A DNA stretch of 64,000 bases from Sunxiuqinia indica (GCF_009847015.1 NZ_WVEM01000014.1:1-64000), one strand, 5' to 3'. Shown: positions 35,082-45,560, counted from the first letter of the stretch. Program-made: numbers and translations. The notes: a model not told the origin generated them from the sequence alone.

Positions 35082-35954
35082 ATGAGTATTGTAGATGAAA
35101 TAAAAGAATCATTTAAAAAAGGGTCGATACTAACGCGCCTGATCTATGTGAATATTGCCGTTTTCTTGTTCATTCGGATCATTAACGTGTTTTTCTTTTT
35201 ACTGAACCAGGATCTTTCGTTGGTTAGCTGGCTGGCTTTACCGGCCGACATCCATCAATTGGCGTACAAACCCTGGACCTTGGTTACCTACATGTTCCTT
35301 CACTTCGATTTCTTCCATATTCTATTTAATATTCTCTGGCTGTATTGGCTTGGCAAACTTTTTCTATTTTATTTTACCGAAAAGCAATTATTAGGAGTCT
35401 ATATTTTGGGTGGTTTAGCCGGGGGGCTCTTTTTTCTGGCTGCTTACAACTTGTTCCCGGCTTTTTCGGATATGGTTGTATTTTCTCGATTGCTTGGCGC
35501 ATCAGCTTCGGTTATTGCTATTGTTATTGCAGTGGCCATGTGGGCTCCAAATCACACCATCAACCTGATGTTTATTGGTCCGGTTAAAATGAAATATGTG
35601 GCACTGGTTTCTATTGCTATGTATGTGATCGGAATAGCCTCATCAAACTCAGGTGGAAATATTGCTCACATCGGAGGTGCTTTGCTGGGTGTGATTTTTG
35701 TTTTGCAATATCGAAAAAACAAAGACCTGACAAACATCGTCTCCACAGTTATCGACAAAGGAGCCAAAATTTTCACCCCAAAACAAAAGATAAAAGTAAC
35801 CTACAAAGGTAAACCCACCGACGATATTGAATACAATCGCCAGCGAAACCTGAAGCAGGAAGAAATCAACCACGTATTGGAAAAAATAAGTAAATCAGGT
35901 TACGATTCGCTAACAAAAGAAGAAAAAGAGCTACTGTTTAAAATGGGGAAATAA
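35082..35954 (+). CDS. second rhomboid-family protein with C-terminal cytoplasmic extension
   Basis: 290 residues. The core has FLHFDFFHILFNILWLYWLG, the Ser motif as LLGASASVIAIVIAV (GASA in place of the usual GxSG) and His in NIAHIGGALLGVIF. A ~75-residue basic C-terminal tail follows the last helix and ends in a conserved DYDSLTKEEKELLF-like element (SGYDSLTKEEKELLFKMGK). Activity is likely because Ser and His are kept. Tandem with the first rhomboid. Confidence 0.9.
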   Translation: MSIVDEIKESFKKGSILTRLIYVNIAVFLFIRIINVFFFLLNQDLSLVSWLALPADIHQLAYKPWTLVTYMFLHFDFFHILFNILWLYWLGKLFLFYFTEKQLLGVYILGGLAGGLFFLAAYNLFPAFSDMVVFSRLLGASASVIAIVIAVAMWAPNHTINLMFIGPVKMKYVALVSIAMYVIGIASSNSGGNIAHIGGALLGVIFVLQYRKNKDLTNIVSTVIDKGAKIFTPKQKIKVTYKGKPTDDIEYNRQRNLKQEEINHVLEKISKSGYDSLTKEEKELLFKMGK

Positions 35955-35996
35955 GCTTCGTTTTCAACACCAGCTTTTCGGCCAACTTATGCTTTT

Positions 35997-36413
35997 ATGA
36001 CCAGTTACTCCACATATATTCCTGACTTGAGTAGCGAGCTATCGTTTCGCACCTCCAGAAGCAGTGGCCCCGGAGGACAGCATGTTAACAAGGTCGATAC
36101 TCGTGTTGAATTACGGTTCAATATTAGCAACTCGCAACTGTTACGTGAAAGTCAAAAAGAAATTTTGCTTAAGAAATTAAGCAAAAAACTCACCAATGAT
36201 GGCGACCTAATCATCGTCAGCCAGCAAGATCGTTCACAACTTCGAAACAAGGAAATTGCAACTGAAAAATTTTATTCAACCTTACAAAAAGCACTGCGCC
36301 CGGTTAAAAAACGGAAAGCCACCAAGCCTACCCGATCATCGATTGAAAAACGCATCAATAAGAAAAAACAAACTGGTGAGAAGAAAAAATGGCGTGGAAA
36401 AATTGAACCTTAA
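35997..36413 (+). CDS. arfB: ArfB/YaeJ-like peptidyl-tRNA hydrolase (ribosome rescue)
   Basis: 138 residues. The release-factor catalytic motif GGQ lies in SRSSGPGGQHVNKVDTRVEL near the N-terminus, and the protein ends in a basic tail (KRKATKPTRSSIEKRINKKK) that in ArfB enters the empty mRNA channel. It releases nascent chains from ribosomes stalled without a stop codon. Thirteen bases separate its stop from the next start. Confidence 0.93.
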   Translation: MTSYSTYIPDLSSELSFRTSRSSGPGGQHVNKVDTRVELRFNISNSQLLRESQKEILLKKLSKKLTNDGDLIIVSQQDRSQLRNKEIATEKFYSTLQKALRPVKKRKATKPTRSSIEKRINKKKQTGEKKKWRGKIEP

Positions 36414-36426
36414 ATATCCGTTCAAC

Positions 36427-37074
36427 ATGTTCTTAAAATCGATCAAAACACAATTAATAGCAATGCTAATCCTAACCACAGGAGCAACATCCAAAGCCCA
36501 GAATTATTCCTCGGAAATTATCAGAACCGGAGACTTGCTATTTCGTGAAACAATGTCGAACGGTCTGTCGAAAGCCATTGACAAAGTAACGCAAACCGAA
36601 AAACATACGCACTTTTCGCATATTGGCTTGGCAGTTGTTGAGAAAGACTCGGTTTACGTGCTTCACGCCAGTCCTATTGGGGGCACCTGTAAAGTGAGTC
36701 TGAATGAGTTCTCCCACCCTGAAGGTGATTCAACGCAAGTAACCGTTTATCGGTTAAAAACAGCGTATCAAGAAGCGATTCCGGCAGCGATAGACAAAGC
36801 CAGCAGCTTGCTTGGAAAACCATACAACTTTAGTTATTTACTGTCTGACACCAGCCACTATTGCTCCGAATTTATCTACCTGGCTTTTGCTCAGGATTCT
36901 ATTTTCCAGCTCAACCCCATGACTTTTAAAAATCCTGAAACCGGAAGATTTGCACCAACCTGGGTATCCTATTATCAACAGTTGGGAATTGATATTCCGG
37001 AAGGAAACCCCGGGTGCAACCCCAATGGGTTAGCAGCTTCTGAAAAAATCGAACGCATTGTAGTGCTAGAATAA
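36427..37074 (+). CDS. YiiX/YebB-like NlpC/P60-superfamily hydrolase, secreted
   Basis: 215 residues from ATG 36427, chosen because it gives a signal peptide (LIAMLILTTGATSKAQ); the longer frame upstream overlaps arfB. The fold is the permuted papain-like type: IIRTGDLLFRE, the His in HFSHIGLAVVEKD, and the Cys nucleophile in DTSHYCSEFIYLAF. Related proteins are putative amidases or peptidases acting on the envelope. The gene follows arfB closely and may be co-transcribed with it. Confidence 0.85.
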   Translation: MFLKSIKTQLIAMLILTTGATSKAQNYSSEIIRTGDLLFRETMSNGLSKAIDKVTQTEKHTHFSHIGLAVVEKDSVYVLHASPIGGTCKVSLNEFSHPEGDSTQVTVYRLKTAYQEAIPAAIDKASSLLGKPYNFSYLLSDTSHYCSEFIYLAFAQDSIFQLNPMTFKNPETGRFAPTWVSYYQQLGIDIPEGNPGCNPNGLAASEKIERIVVLE

Positions 37075-37200
37075 GTTGATTCGGTAAATAATTATGCAAC
37101 ACCAAAGGCAATTGAATTCAAAAGCTGCCATTTTTTAAACCAGCTTTCTATCGAATTATTGCGGAATGGCAGCACATGGTAAGATCAGGCTTCCAAATCA

Positions 37201-40200
37201 TTAATCTTCTTCAAAAAGTGGCAGTTCAATATAAAAAGTGGTGCCTTCATCCAATTCGGTTTCGAACCAAATTGTTCCTTTCGCATTTTCAATAATTTTT
37301 TTGACAATTGCCAACCCTAAACCCATCCCGCTGCTTTTAGTTGTAAAATTGGGCTGAAACATTTGTTGGCGAATATTTTCAGGAATACCACACCCATTGT
37401 CCTCTACGGCAACTACAGCGTTCTTTTTTCGTTTGGTAAGTACCACTTTTACCTGCCCCCGACGTTTAGCTGGAATTGACTGAATGGCATTTTTTATCAG
37501 GTTGACCACCGCTCTGGAAATTTGCTCATGGTCGGCATAAACAAGAAACTGTCCTTTTTCCTCAAACTCCATTGAGAAATCGATCTCCGTATTCGATTGA
37601 AACAACTCGGTAACATTAATTAACTGATTGGCTAAATCGAACGCTTCATTCCTGGCCTTTGGCATTTTGGCAAAGTTTGAGAACTCGGTGGCAATATCTG
37701 ACAACGTATCAATTTGCTCGATCAGCGTGCGTGTTACCCGGTCAAAATAGTCGTCAAAGTGCTCACCCTTACTGTCTTTAGCTCGCTGTAAATATTGAAT
37801 ATTCAGCTTCATTGGTGTTAGCGGATTTTTTATTTCATGTGCAATTTGCTTCGCCATTTCACGCCAAGCCAACTCACGCTCACTCCGAGCCAGTAAATCC
37901 GCACTCTCGGCCAATTCTTCCACTTTACGATTGTATTCCTTAATCAGGGCTCCAATTTCATCATCACGATTATAGCTGATTTGTTCGTTCTTTTTAACCA
38001 GTTGAATTCCTTTGAGTTTTTCGCGAACCAGACTCAACGGACGAGTAATTTGGTTGGCCAGCAATACGGCAACAATCACACTTGCCAAAAACAGTAAAAC
38101 ATACAGGTTAATGAATGCCACAATAAAAGTAGAAATCTCCTGCTTCAACTCATCGCCCCTCGAAAAATAGGGCAAGTTGATAAAACCGAGGTAGTCGCCA
38201 CGATTGTTTATTATTGGCTCATAAACTGACAAATAAGACAACTTGCCAATCTTTTCAGGCTGCGAATAGTTGACCTGGTAATTCTCAATCAATTCATAAA
38301 AAGCTTCTGTATTAATCCGGTTCGAAATAATGCCTCGCAAATAAATCTCGGGTCGCGAAGAAGCAATTAATTCTCCATTCATTCCGAAGATATTGATGTC
38401 GGTTCGAAAAACAATGGACAGTTTATTCAGTTCCCGCCATAGCCAATCGACCAGCTCCGGCGATATCTCATCCACATTATTCAATCGCATATCAATCTCT
38501 TCAGCAATTGATTTCATCTTTTCATTCAGATCATCCTGATGCTTTTCTTCATATTGTTGAATATTATAAAAAATTGTTCCCCCGGCAACGACCATCAACG
38601 AAACTAACACAACAGTAATGATGGATGCCTGTATTTTAAACTTCAGGTCGTAGATCATCGCCTTTTTCCGGTAGGCCGGATTGCCACCAAACACCACCAC
38701 CAAAATGAACAGAAAGTAAAAAACAAAAAGGTAAGGGAAGGAAATTAAGTAATCCAGCAATTCAAATGATTTACCGCTGACAATGATGTAGTTGTTATGT
38801 CCCAATTTATGAATCAGATGATCGTAACCATCCCATTTCTTGAGAGTAAACTCACCACTATCGCTCTCAATATCGTAACTGTCGATGTAATAATTGTACT
38901 GGTAGTCGCCACTTAAATGCACCAACTCTTTGTCGAAATATTTTGAATATGAAAAATGTCGATAGCGGTCTGGTTTGGTCATCGATTGATCCAGCAAAAG
39001 CTCAGGAAAACCCGCTCCCTCGGGTAGCAAACGCGAATTAAGCTCAAAGAAGATAGACGTACCCAACGAATCGGCAGATAGTGGATAGAAAATTTTTCCC
39101 ATATAGGAAATCCGACCATTCAGATTATCCATAAAGTAAAAATCGGTACCCGGAATCTGAATACCCGATTCATCAATCATATTTTCAAAAAACGGGAAAC
39201 AGGGAACCCATTGATTATCGGGTTCAACCAGTAAGCTATCCGAGCCACGACATAGAATGATATCCACGTCATATTTTCGAAAATAACCACCAAAATACTG
39301 GCGTTCAATATAACTCTCCAGCTCTTGATAGGTCGTCGACAATAGATACGGAATTACCGAATCAACACTCAACTCTTCGTAAATCTCTGTTAAAAAGATC
39401 TCTGCAGCAGGATCATGCTCCGAGTTCAGAGTTATACTCATCAACTTCTGGCTTTCAATCCGCCGAATCTCGCTGTAATGCTGGATAGTAATCAGGGTGA
39501 AAAATGCAAAAAGCGAAACAAAATAAATCAGATAAGAAAGTGAATACCGCTCAAACTGGGTATTCTGCAAGGCAAAGACCGAAAAATTGGTCAGCAAAAA
39601 CAAACTAACCATGTACACGTAACCATTTCCTGCAACAATAGCCGAGCTAACACTAATGATAATTAGCAGCAGATGAATCTGTAAAAAACGTTTTTTAGAA
39701 ATATATCGACCACTTAGTTCTACGATCTTTAAATTGATTAAAAAAGCAGAAAAGAAAAGTAGCGCTACAATGAAATATCCGATAACGCTATCCAGGTTAA
39801 TATCGTCAATTTGGTTCAGCTGAAACGAAATACTACTATTTTCAATCAGGTTTTTAATCAGGTAATTGGCAAGAAGGTAAACAAACAAACTAAAGGAATA
39901 TACAGTAAGAAGTTCAGTCCATTTGGCATTTTTGGAGTACGAAAAATCTTTCACAAAATTCATGCTCCAAAAGAAAAACAGGATGGCAAAAATGAGTAAA
40001 TCGCCCAAAGACGGAAGCCAAAAAGAATAAGCGTACAGCGATGGCCCAAATAAATCGAACGCATATAAAAACTCGGGAATACGAAACAAAATATGAATCC
40101 AATAGAACCCGATAAGCGATAAGCCCAAAACAATAACACGGGCTACAAAATTCTCGTGCCGAAATAGTTTGAAAAACCTTCGGACAAAGACCAGTAGAAA

Positions 40201-40860
40201 CATAAAAGCCAGCACGAATACGAATGCCGGAAAATAAAGCTGATCAACGCTACATTTTATTTTCCCTGTCGGCATAACCGAAAACAGGTAATTCCCATTC
40301 TCATCGCGAACAGGCAGGTTATAATCTGACTTTTCACGCTGAATAACAAATCCATCCGGCAAATCAAATGGTTTGACAAATTGATTGTTTATAAATTGAT
40401 TTTCAATGCTGAACACATCCTTGATTTGAATTAGTCCAACGACATTCAAAGAATCCACTTTACGGTTGAGTCCCAAGTAGGTGCCATTTGGCAGAGCCAG
40501 CAACTGCTGGTCTTTCATTTTGCTTGAATAGCGGCTGGTAAATGCAAAATGATTATGTGACCAATACAGCAACTGGTCGCCTTTCAAAATAACAAACCCA
40601 AGTCCTTGATCATGGAAAATGGTTGAATAATCGATAAATGCATTCTGAAAATGGCCATCAAAATCAGGGTTGTTCAGCGTTTGCTCAATTTCATCCAACT
40701 GAGCATTTAAAATATCTTTTTGATCATGCAGTTTCTTTTCAAAAGTCTGCACCAACTTAACTTCCGGATTATGATACAACACATGGTGTTCCAAGAAAAA
40801 GGCCCCGACAAATAACAAAAGCGAAAAAAACAGGTAATTATATTTTGTGTTGTATCTCAT
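37201..40860 (-). CDS. very large NtrY-like sensor histidine kinase
   Basis: 1219 residues. The first ~750 residues carry a dozen or so membrane helices in groups, alternating with extracytoplasmic stretches. A further helix pair brackets a sensing domain (about 770-880) before a HAMP linker (NQITRPLSLVREKLKGIQ). HisKA follows, with the phospho-His in MAKQIAHEIKNPLTPMKLN, then an ATPase domain with VEDNGCGIPENIRQQMF and SGMGLGLAIVKKIIENAKG. The HEIKNPLTP box is the NtrY type. No partner receiver is adjacent. Similar giant kinases are common in Bacteroidota; signal unknown. Confidence 0.92.
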   Translation of the reverse strand: MRYNTKYNYLFFSLLLFVGAFFLEHHVLYHNPEVKLVQTFEKKLHDQKDILNAQLDEIEQTLNNPDFDGHFQNAFIDYSTIFHDQGLGFVILKGDQLLYWSHNHFAFTSRYSSKMKDQQLLALPNGTYLGLNRKVDSLNVVGLIQIKDVFSIENQFINNQFVKPFDLPDGFVIQREKSDYNLPVRDENGNYLFSVMPTGKIKCSVDQLYFPAFVFVLAFMFLLVFVRRFFKLFRHENFVARVIVLGLSLIGFYWIHILFRIPEFLYAFDLFGPSLYAYSFWLPSLGDLLIFAILFFFWSMNFVKDFSYSKNAKWTELLTVYSFSLFVYLLANYLIKNLIENSSISFQLNQIDDINLDSVIGYFIVALLFFSAFLINLKIVELSGRYISKKRFLQIHLLLIIISVSSAIVAGNGYVYMVSLFLLTNFSVFALQNTQFERYSLSYLIYFVSLFAFFTLITIQHYSEIRRIESQKLMSITLNSEHDPAAEIFLTEIYEELSVDSVIPYLLSTTYQELESYIERQYFGGYFRKYDVDIILCRGSDSLLVEPDNQWVPCFPFFENMIDESGIQIPGTDFYFMDNLNGRISYMGKIFYPLSADSLGTSIFFELNSRLLPEGAGFPELLLDQSMTKPDRYRHFSYSKYFDKELVHLSGDYQYNYYIDSYDIESDSGEFTLKKWDGYDHLIHKLGHNNYIIVSGKSFELLDYLISFPYLFVFYFLFILVVVFGGNPAYRKKAMIYDLKFKIQASIITVVLVSLMVVAGGTIFYNIQQYEEKHQDDLNEKMKSIAEEIDMRLNNVDEISPELVDWLWRELNKLSIVFRTDINIFGMNGELIASSRPEIYLRGIISNRINTEAFYELIENYQVNYSQPEKIGKLSYLSVYEPIINNRGDYLGFINLPYFSRGDELKQEISTFIVAFINLYVLLFLASVIVAVLLANQITRPLSLVREKLKGIQLVKKNEQISYNRDDEIGALIKEYNRKVEELAESADLLARSERELAWREMAKQIAHEIKNPLTPMKLNIQYLQRAKDSKGEHFDDYFDRVTRTLIEQIDTLSDIATEFSNFAKMPKARNEAFDLANQLINVTELFQSNTEIDFSMEFEEKGQFLVYADHEQISRAVVNLIKNAIQSIPAKRRGQVKVVLTKRKKNAVVAVEDNGCGIPENIRQQMFQPNFTTKSSGMGLGLAIVKKIIENAKGTIWFETELDEGTTFYIELPLFEED

Positions 40861-40878
40861 AAATCAGTTTCAATGCAA

Positions 40879-41352
40879 CTATTCGTGATGGTATGGCTCG
40901 CCTTTCAAAATCGTCAACCCTCGGTACAGTTGCTCGCTAAAAATCAATCGAATCAGCTGATGAGAAAAGGTCATTTTTGACAAGCTTACTTTACCAGTGG
41001 CTTTTTGATATACTGTATCCGAGAATCCATAAGGTCCTCCGATGACAAAAACAAGGTTCTTAACTCCACCAAGCATCTTCTTCTCCAAAAATCGTGCAAA
41101 TTCAGTTGATCGAAAAGTTTTCCCCTTTTCATCGAGCAAAATCAACTCATCGCCAGCCTTCAACTGATCGAGAATCAGGCCCCCCTCCTTTTCTTTTTGC
41201 TGATCTTCCGACAACTTTCTTGTATTTTTTATATCCGGAATCACCAAATAATCGAACGGAAGGTAATGAGGGATTCGCTGATGATAAATTTCAATTCCCT
41301 TTTGCAAATAAGGCTGGTCAGTTTTTCCAATTACAATCAATTTAATCTTCAC
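40879..41352 (-). CDS. rlmH: 23S rRNA pseudouridine(1915) N3-methyltransferase
   Basis: 157 residues, the family length. A SPOUT-class methyltransferase: MKIKLIVIGKTDQPYLQKGI, FVIGGPYGFSDTVYQKATGK (the SAM-binding knot) and the C-terminal HQLIRLIFSEQLYRGLTILK with GEPYHHE at the end. It modifies helix 69 of 23S rRNA after subunit joining. It lies 18 bases upstream of the NtrY-like kinase start, so both may share a transcript. Confidence 0.97.
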   Translation of the reverse strand: MKIKLIVIGKTDQPYLQKGIEIYHQRIPHYLPFDYLVIPDIKNTRKLSEDQQKEKEGGLILDQLKAGDELILLDEKGKTFRSTEFARFLEKKMLGGVKNLVFVIGGPYGFSDTVYQKATGKVSLSKMTFSHQLIRLIFSEQLYRGLTILKGEPYHHE

Positions 41353-41588
41353 TCTATTCTCTTTTAAAACAACGTTCTGTTTTTTTTCACTCTAAAAATG
41401 TAATCTATAAATATCAGCATTCTTACTGAAAAGTTTGTATCATTACGACAACAAAAAATCAAGCCGACCATTACTTGATAGATACAATCTTAAATTTGTT
41501 AACTTTACAAAGTTATATAGCGTGTTATATGCATAATCTTATTTGGTACAATTTATGCATACAAACAACGCATTAAAATTGATAAACA

Positions 41589-41981
41589 ATGGAAAATCAA
41601 AGCATTAAAACAATCACACTGGGACTTTTTTTTACAATTGCGACTGTTGTTAGCTTTGCTCAAGTTCCTGACGAAGTGATATTAAGCCTGAAAACAGGAA
41701 ATGCCTCAACCTTGTCAAACTATTTTAACGATAATATTGAGTTAGTCGTTCTCGAAAAAGATGATGTTTACAGCAAAGATCAGGCAAAACAAATTGTTGC
41801 CAACTTCTTTTCATCCAACACAGCACAGCGTTTTGCAATTATTCACCAAGGAGGAAAAGAAGGTGCGCGTTACGCCATTGGAAACCTGACAACCCAATCC
41901 GGCGTTTACAGAGTGTATTTTTTATTGAAAGAAAAAGGATCACAAGTATATATTCACCAGTTACGAATTGAAAAACAGTAA
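41589..41981 (+). CDS. DUF4783 family secreted protein
   Basis: 130 residues with a signal peptide (ITLGLFFTIATVVSFAQ). The mature domain (LKTGNASTLSNYFNDNIELVV, KDQAKQIVANFFSSN, YAIGNLTTQSGVYRVYFLLK) fits DUF4783, a small NTF2-like domain restricted to Bacteroidota. Function unknown. The YihY gene starts five bases after its stop. Confidence 0.85.
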   Translation: MENQSIKTITLGLFFTIATVVSFAQVPDEVILSLKTGNASTLSNYFNDNIELVVLEKDDVYSKDQAKQIVANFFSSNTAQRFAIIHQGGKEGARYAIGNLTTQSGVYRVYFLLKEKGSQVYIHQLRIEKQ

Positions 41982-41986
41982 GCTGA

Positions 41987-42916
41987 ATGAACATCAGCAA
42001 ACGGAGGCATAAAATTAAGCGCTTCTTTCAACGGCTTTTAATTTGGGCCCGAAAGGCGAGTTTGCCTGGTTTTGATGATATTGCGCTTTATGATGTTGGG
42101 CTCTTTTTTTGGCACAGTATTGTCAACGGATCCATCACCACCAGAGCTTCGGCAATTGCTTTTAGTTTTTTTCTGGCACTTTTCCCGGCCATTATTTTCC
42201 TGTTTACCCTAATTCCATACATCCCAATCAAGAATTTTCAGCAGGAATTATTTTTCCTGATTCAGGAATTTCTTCCTCCCGATGCCTTTTCGACCGTGGA
42301 AGAAACCATTCAGGATATTTTAACCCGTCAGCGGGGAGACCTATTGTCACTTGGTTTTTTTATGGCTCTTATTTTTTCAACCAATGGTCTGGCTAGCATG
42401 ATGAGCGCCTTTGACGGCTCGCTACACACCTTTAAAAGGCGGAGTTGGCTAAGTCAACGGATAACAGCAGTGGTGCTTTTATTTATTCTCTCCATTTTAA
42501 TTACGCTTTCCATTGCCTTAATTACGGGAGGTCAATTTGCAATTGATTACATGCTAAAAGTGGGTTTTTTGAATGACAAGTTCACCTACTATCTGCTCAC
42601 TTTCGGAAAATGGATTATCACCGTCACCTTATTTTTCTTTGCCTTTGCTTTTCTGTACTATTTTGCTCCGGCCAAGAAAACCAAGTGGCGTTTCATTTCT
42701 CCAGGAGGAACACTAGCCACTTTTTTAAGTATTTTTGTGATGATCGGTTTCAGTTATTACATCACCAACTTCGGGCAGTACAACAAACTTTATGGTTCCA
42801 TCGGAACTCTGCTGGTTATTCTGCTTCTTTTTTATTTAATGTCCTTGATCCTGTTGGTTGGATTTGAGCTTAACGCCAGTATCAATGAGGCACACCAACA
42901 AGCACAGGAAGTCTGA
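41987..42916 (+). CDS. YihY/BrkB-family inner-membrane protein
   Basis: 309 residues with six predicted helices. FWHSIVNGSITTRASAIAFS and FFLALFPAIIFLFTLIPYIP form the diagnostic N-terminal region; GSIGTLLVILLLFYLMSLIL and VGFELNASINEA close the domain. Older annotations as ribonuclease BN are incorrect for this family. Role unknown. Translationally close to the DUF4783 gene. Confidence 0.93.
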   Translation: MNISKRRHKIKRFFQRLLIWARKASLPGFDDIALYDVGLFFWHSIVNGSITTRASAIAFSFFLALFPAIIFLFTLIPYIPIKNFQQELFFLIQEFLPPDAFSTVEETIQDILTRQRGDLLSLGFFMALIFSTNGLASMMSAFDGSLHTFKRRSWLSQRITAVVLLFILSILITLSIALITGGQFAIDYMLKVGFLNDKFTYYLLTFGKWIITVTLFFFAFAFLYYFAPAKKTKWRFISPGGTLATFLSIFVMIGFSYYITNFGQYNKLYGSIGTLLVILLLFYLMSLILLVGFELNASINEAHQQAQEV

Positions 42917-43014
42917 GTTTACCTTAAAAAAACATCTTTTCGTCGAAAATCTAACTCATCAAGCAAAACGATTTGTAAATTTAGGTTCAGAAATAAATTC
43001 AAAAATGAACAGAT

Positions 43015-43782
43015 ATGCAGTCACACGAAATTGATTACAAAATTATCGGGCACGATGTCCAATTGGTGGAAGTGGAGCTTGACCCGGGAGAAACTGTCAT
43101 TGCGGAAGCCGGTGCCATGATTTACATGGAAGACGGAATTAGCTTTGAAGCTAAGTTAGGCGATGGTTCCAATCCGAGAGCAGGCTTTTTCGACAAAATT
43201 TTATCGGCCGGGTCCCGCATTATTACTGGCGAATCGCTTTTCCTGACACACTTTGCTAATCAAGGCTGGGGTAAAAAGCATGTTGCATTCTCTGCCCCTT
43301 ATCCCGGTACAATCATTCCGCTTAATTTAGCGTCCATCGGTGGCCGAATCATTGTTCAAAAAGATGCATTCCTTTGTGCAGCATTGGGGACCAAAATCTC
43401 GATCACGTTTAACAAACGACTGGGAGCCGGTTTTTTTGGCGGCGAAGGTTTTATTATGCAAGAACTTATTGGTGATGGAAACGCATTCGTTCATGCCGGC
43501 GGAACAGTCATCGAGCGCCAGTTGAATAACGAAGTTTTACGCGTTGACACCGGCTGCATTGTGGCTTACGAACCTACTGTTGATTTTAGTGTAGAACAAT
43601 CGGGTGGTTTGCGTTCCATGGTATTTGGTGGTGAAGGAATATTCCTGGCCTCCCTCCGCGGAACCGGGAAAGTTTGGTTGCAATCCATGCCAATCCGAAA
43701 ACTGATTGCTCAACTCTCACCGAGAGGTGGAAACCAACGGAAAGAATCCGGTGGTTTCCTGAATCAATTTTTGCAAGACTAA
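43015..43782 (+). CDS. AIM24/TIGR00266-family protein
   Basis: 255 residues. The beta-rich domain has [20 protein letters not shown], an Ala/Gly-rich central part, [32 protein letters not shown] and [20 protein letters not shown]. The fold is related to mitochondrial AIM24; bacterial function is not established. Monocistronic, sharing a bidirectional terminator with the convergent SulP gene. Confidence 0.92.
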   Translation: MQSHEIDYKIIGHDVQLVEVELDPGETVIAEAGAMIYMEDGISFEAKLGDGSNPRAGFFDKILSAGSRIITGESLFLTHFANQGWGKKHVAFSAPYPGTIIPLNLASIGGRIIVQKDAFLCAALGTKISITFNKRLGAGFFGGEGFIMQELIGDGNAFVHAGGTVIERQLNNEVLRVDTGCIVAYEPTVDFSVEQSGGLRSMVFGGEGIFLASLRGTGKVWLQSMPIRKLIAQLSPRGGNQRKESGGFLNQFLQD

Positions 43783-43796
43783 CCAATACAGAAAAC

Positions 43797-43825
43797 AAAA
43801 AAGCCGGGTTACCGGCTTTTTTGTT
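43797..43825. terminator. bidirectional terminator between AIM24-like and SulP genes
   Basis: AAAAAAGCCGG and CCGGCTTTTTT form a strong symmetric stem around GTTA, serving both converging genes. Confidence 0.88.
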
Positions 43826-43839
43826 TTCTGTTATTTTGT

Positions 43840-45438
43840 TTATGAAGTTGTTTCTAAATGTTTTCGATAGTTATCAATCGCTACGCGATAGTTCGGATCT
43901 TCAACAATATTCACATCGCAAATCTTTTCGGCTCTTTTAATCAACTTGATACAGTCTTTGCTCAAGTGGCGTAAGTGAATGGTTTTTCCTTCTTTCTGAT
44001 ACCGTTCATCCAGCTTGTTGATTGCTTCAATAGCCGATTGATCCATAATTCGGGATTCTCTAAAGTCAATAACTACTTCTTGAGGATCATTTTGCACATC
44101 AAATCTGCCGTTGAAAAAGGTGGTTGACCCAAAGAAAAGAGGACCAACAATCTGGTAATGTTTGATTCCGTGATCATCTACTTTTGTATTCGCACGAATT
44201 CGAACAGCATTCTCCCAGGCAAATACCAAAGCCGAAACAATAACACCTGCCAATACCGCAATGGCTAAATCGAAAATAACGGTCAAGGCTGTTACTAAAC
44301 CAATAACAATCAAGTCTGCCACCGGAATTTTATTAATGACGTTGAACGTACTCCAGGCAAATGTTCCGATTACCACCATAAACATCACCCCAACCAAAGC
44401 GGCAATTGGCACCATTTCAATATAATCAGAAGCAAACAGAATAAACGCCAGCAATGACAAGGCTGCCACAATACCGGATAATCGGTTTCTTCCACCTGAT
44501 TTTATATTGATAATACTTTGACCAATCATGGCACATCCCCCCATACCACCAAAGAAACCATTAACCAAATTGGCAGCACCCTGTGCGGCACACTCCCGGT
44601 TTCCGCTCCCCCGTGTTTCGGTCAGCTCATCAACCAAGCTCAAGGTCATCAGCGATTCAATCAAGCCAACAGCAGCCAAAATTATCGCATATGGGAAAAT
44701 AAATTTCAAGGTTTCAAAATTCAGAGGGATCATTGGAATATTGAAGCTTGGCAACCCCGCCTTTATACCTGTTCCACCTCGAGCCTGAATAAAGCTTTTC
44801 ACGGTTTCCGTTTCAATTCCTCCAAATATTACAATTGCCGAAATCACCAGAATACCAACTAGTGCCGCAGGTATCGCTTTGCTAATTTTAGGTAGAAAAG
44901 TCATAATAAGCATGGTACCCCCCACCAAACCGAGCATCGTAAAAAGTGGTTCGCCACTCATCCATTCTCCGCCTACTTTAAACATACTGAGTTGAGAAAG
45001 AAAAATAACAATAGCCAATCCGTTTACAAAGCCCATCATTACAGAATGAGGCACCAATCGAATAAACTTACCCAGTCGCAAAAATCCGACCGTCATTTGT
45101 ATTATCCCGACTAAAACAAGGGTGGCGAACAAATACTGTAAGCCCATCATCTCACCGGCTCCTCCCATGGCAGTTCCTTCTTTCACCAGACTGACCATTA
45201 CAACGGCCATTGCACCTGTTGCTCCGGAAATCATTCCCGGACGACCTCCTAATATGGAAGTTACCAGCCCCATCATAAAAGCTCCATACAAACCAATAAC
45301 CGGCGAAACTCCTGCCACAAAGGCAAATGCTACGGCCTCTGGCACCAAGGCCAATGAAACGGTTAATCCTGAGAGAATATCGTCTTTAACAGTTCCCTGC
45401 TTCTTGTCAATAAACTTAAAATCATACTTCAACTTCAT
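43840..45438 (-). CDS. SulP-family anion transporter with STAS domain
   Basis: 532 residues. The membrane core (ILSGLTVSLALVPEAVAFAF, SPVIGLYGAFMMGLVTSILG, GAAQGAANLVNGFFGGMGGC) is of the SulP/SLC26 type. The cytoplasmic STAS domain occupies about residues 415-525 (EVVIDFRESRIMDQSAIEAI). Substrates in the family are sulfate, bicarbonate or other small anions; GETRGSGNRE-type residues do not decide between them. Its distance from the sulfur cluster at 48-54 kb gives no operon link. Confidence 0.93.
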   Translation of the reverse strand: MKLKYDFKFIDKKQGTVKDDILSGLTVSLALVPEAVAFAFVAGVSPVIGLYGAFMMGLVTSILGGRPGMISGATGAMAVVMVSLVKEGTAMGGAGEMMGLQYLFATLVLVGIIQMTVGFLRLGKFIRLVPHSVMMGFVNGLAIVIFLSQLSMFKVGGEWMSGEPLFTMLGLVGGTMLIMTFLPKISKAIPAALVGILVISAIVIFGGIETETVKSFIQARGGTGIKAGLPSFNIPMIPLNFETLKFIFPYAIILAAVGLIESLMTLSLVDELTETRGSGNRECAAQGAANLVNGFFGGMGGCAMIGQSIINIKSGGRNRLSGIVAALSLLAFILFASDYIEMVPIAALVGVMFMVVIGTFAWSTFNVINKIPVADLIVIGLVTALTVIFDLAIAVLAGVIVSALVFAWENAVRIRANTKVDDHGIKHYQIVGPLFFGSTTFFNGRFDVQNDPQEVVIDFRESRIMDQSAIEAINKLDERYQKEGKTIHLRHLSKDCIKLIKRAEKICDVNIVEDPNYRVAIDNYRKHLETTS

Positions 45439-45560
45439 ATGCGTATACTTTGTCAGCGCGCAAAAATAGACTTTAAATCTTGAACGATGCTCTACAGCAT
45501 ATCTTTTGACAATCTGTTAATGATGCCTTAATGTAAAATGAAGCGTTCGGTTTACAGACT

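Noticed and set aside
36256-36426. Upstream extension of the YiiX-like gene inside arfB
   Set aside because: The extension overlaps arfB in another frame and would bury the signal peptide; the ATG at 36427 is the natural start.
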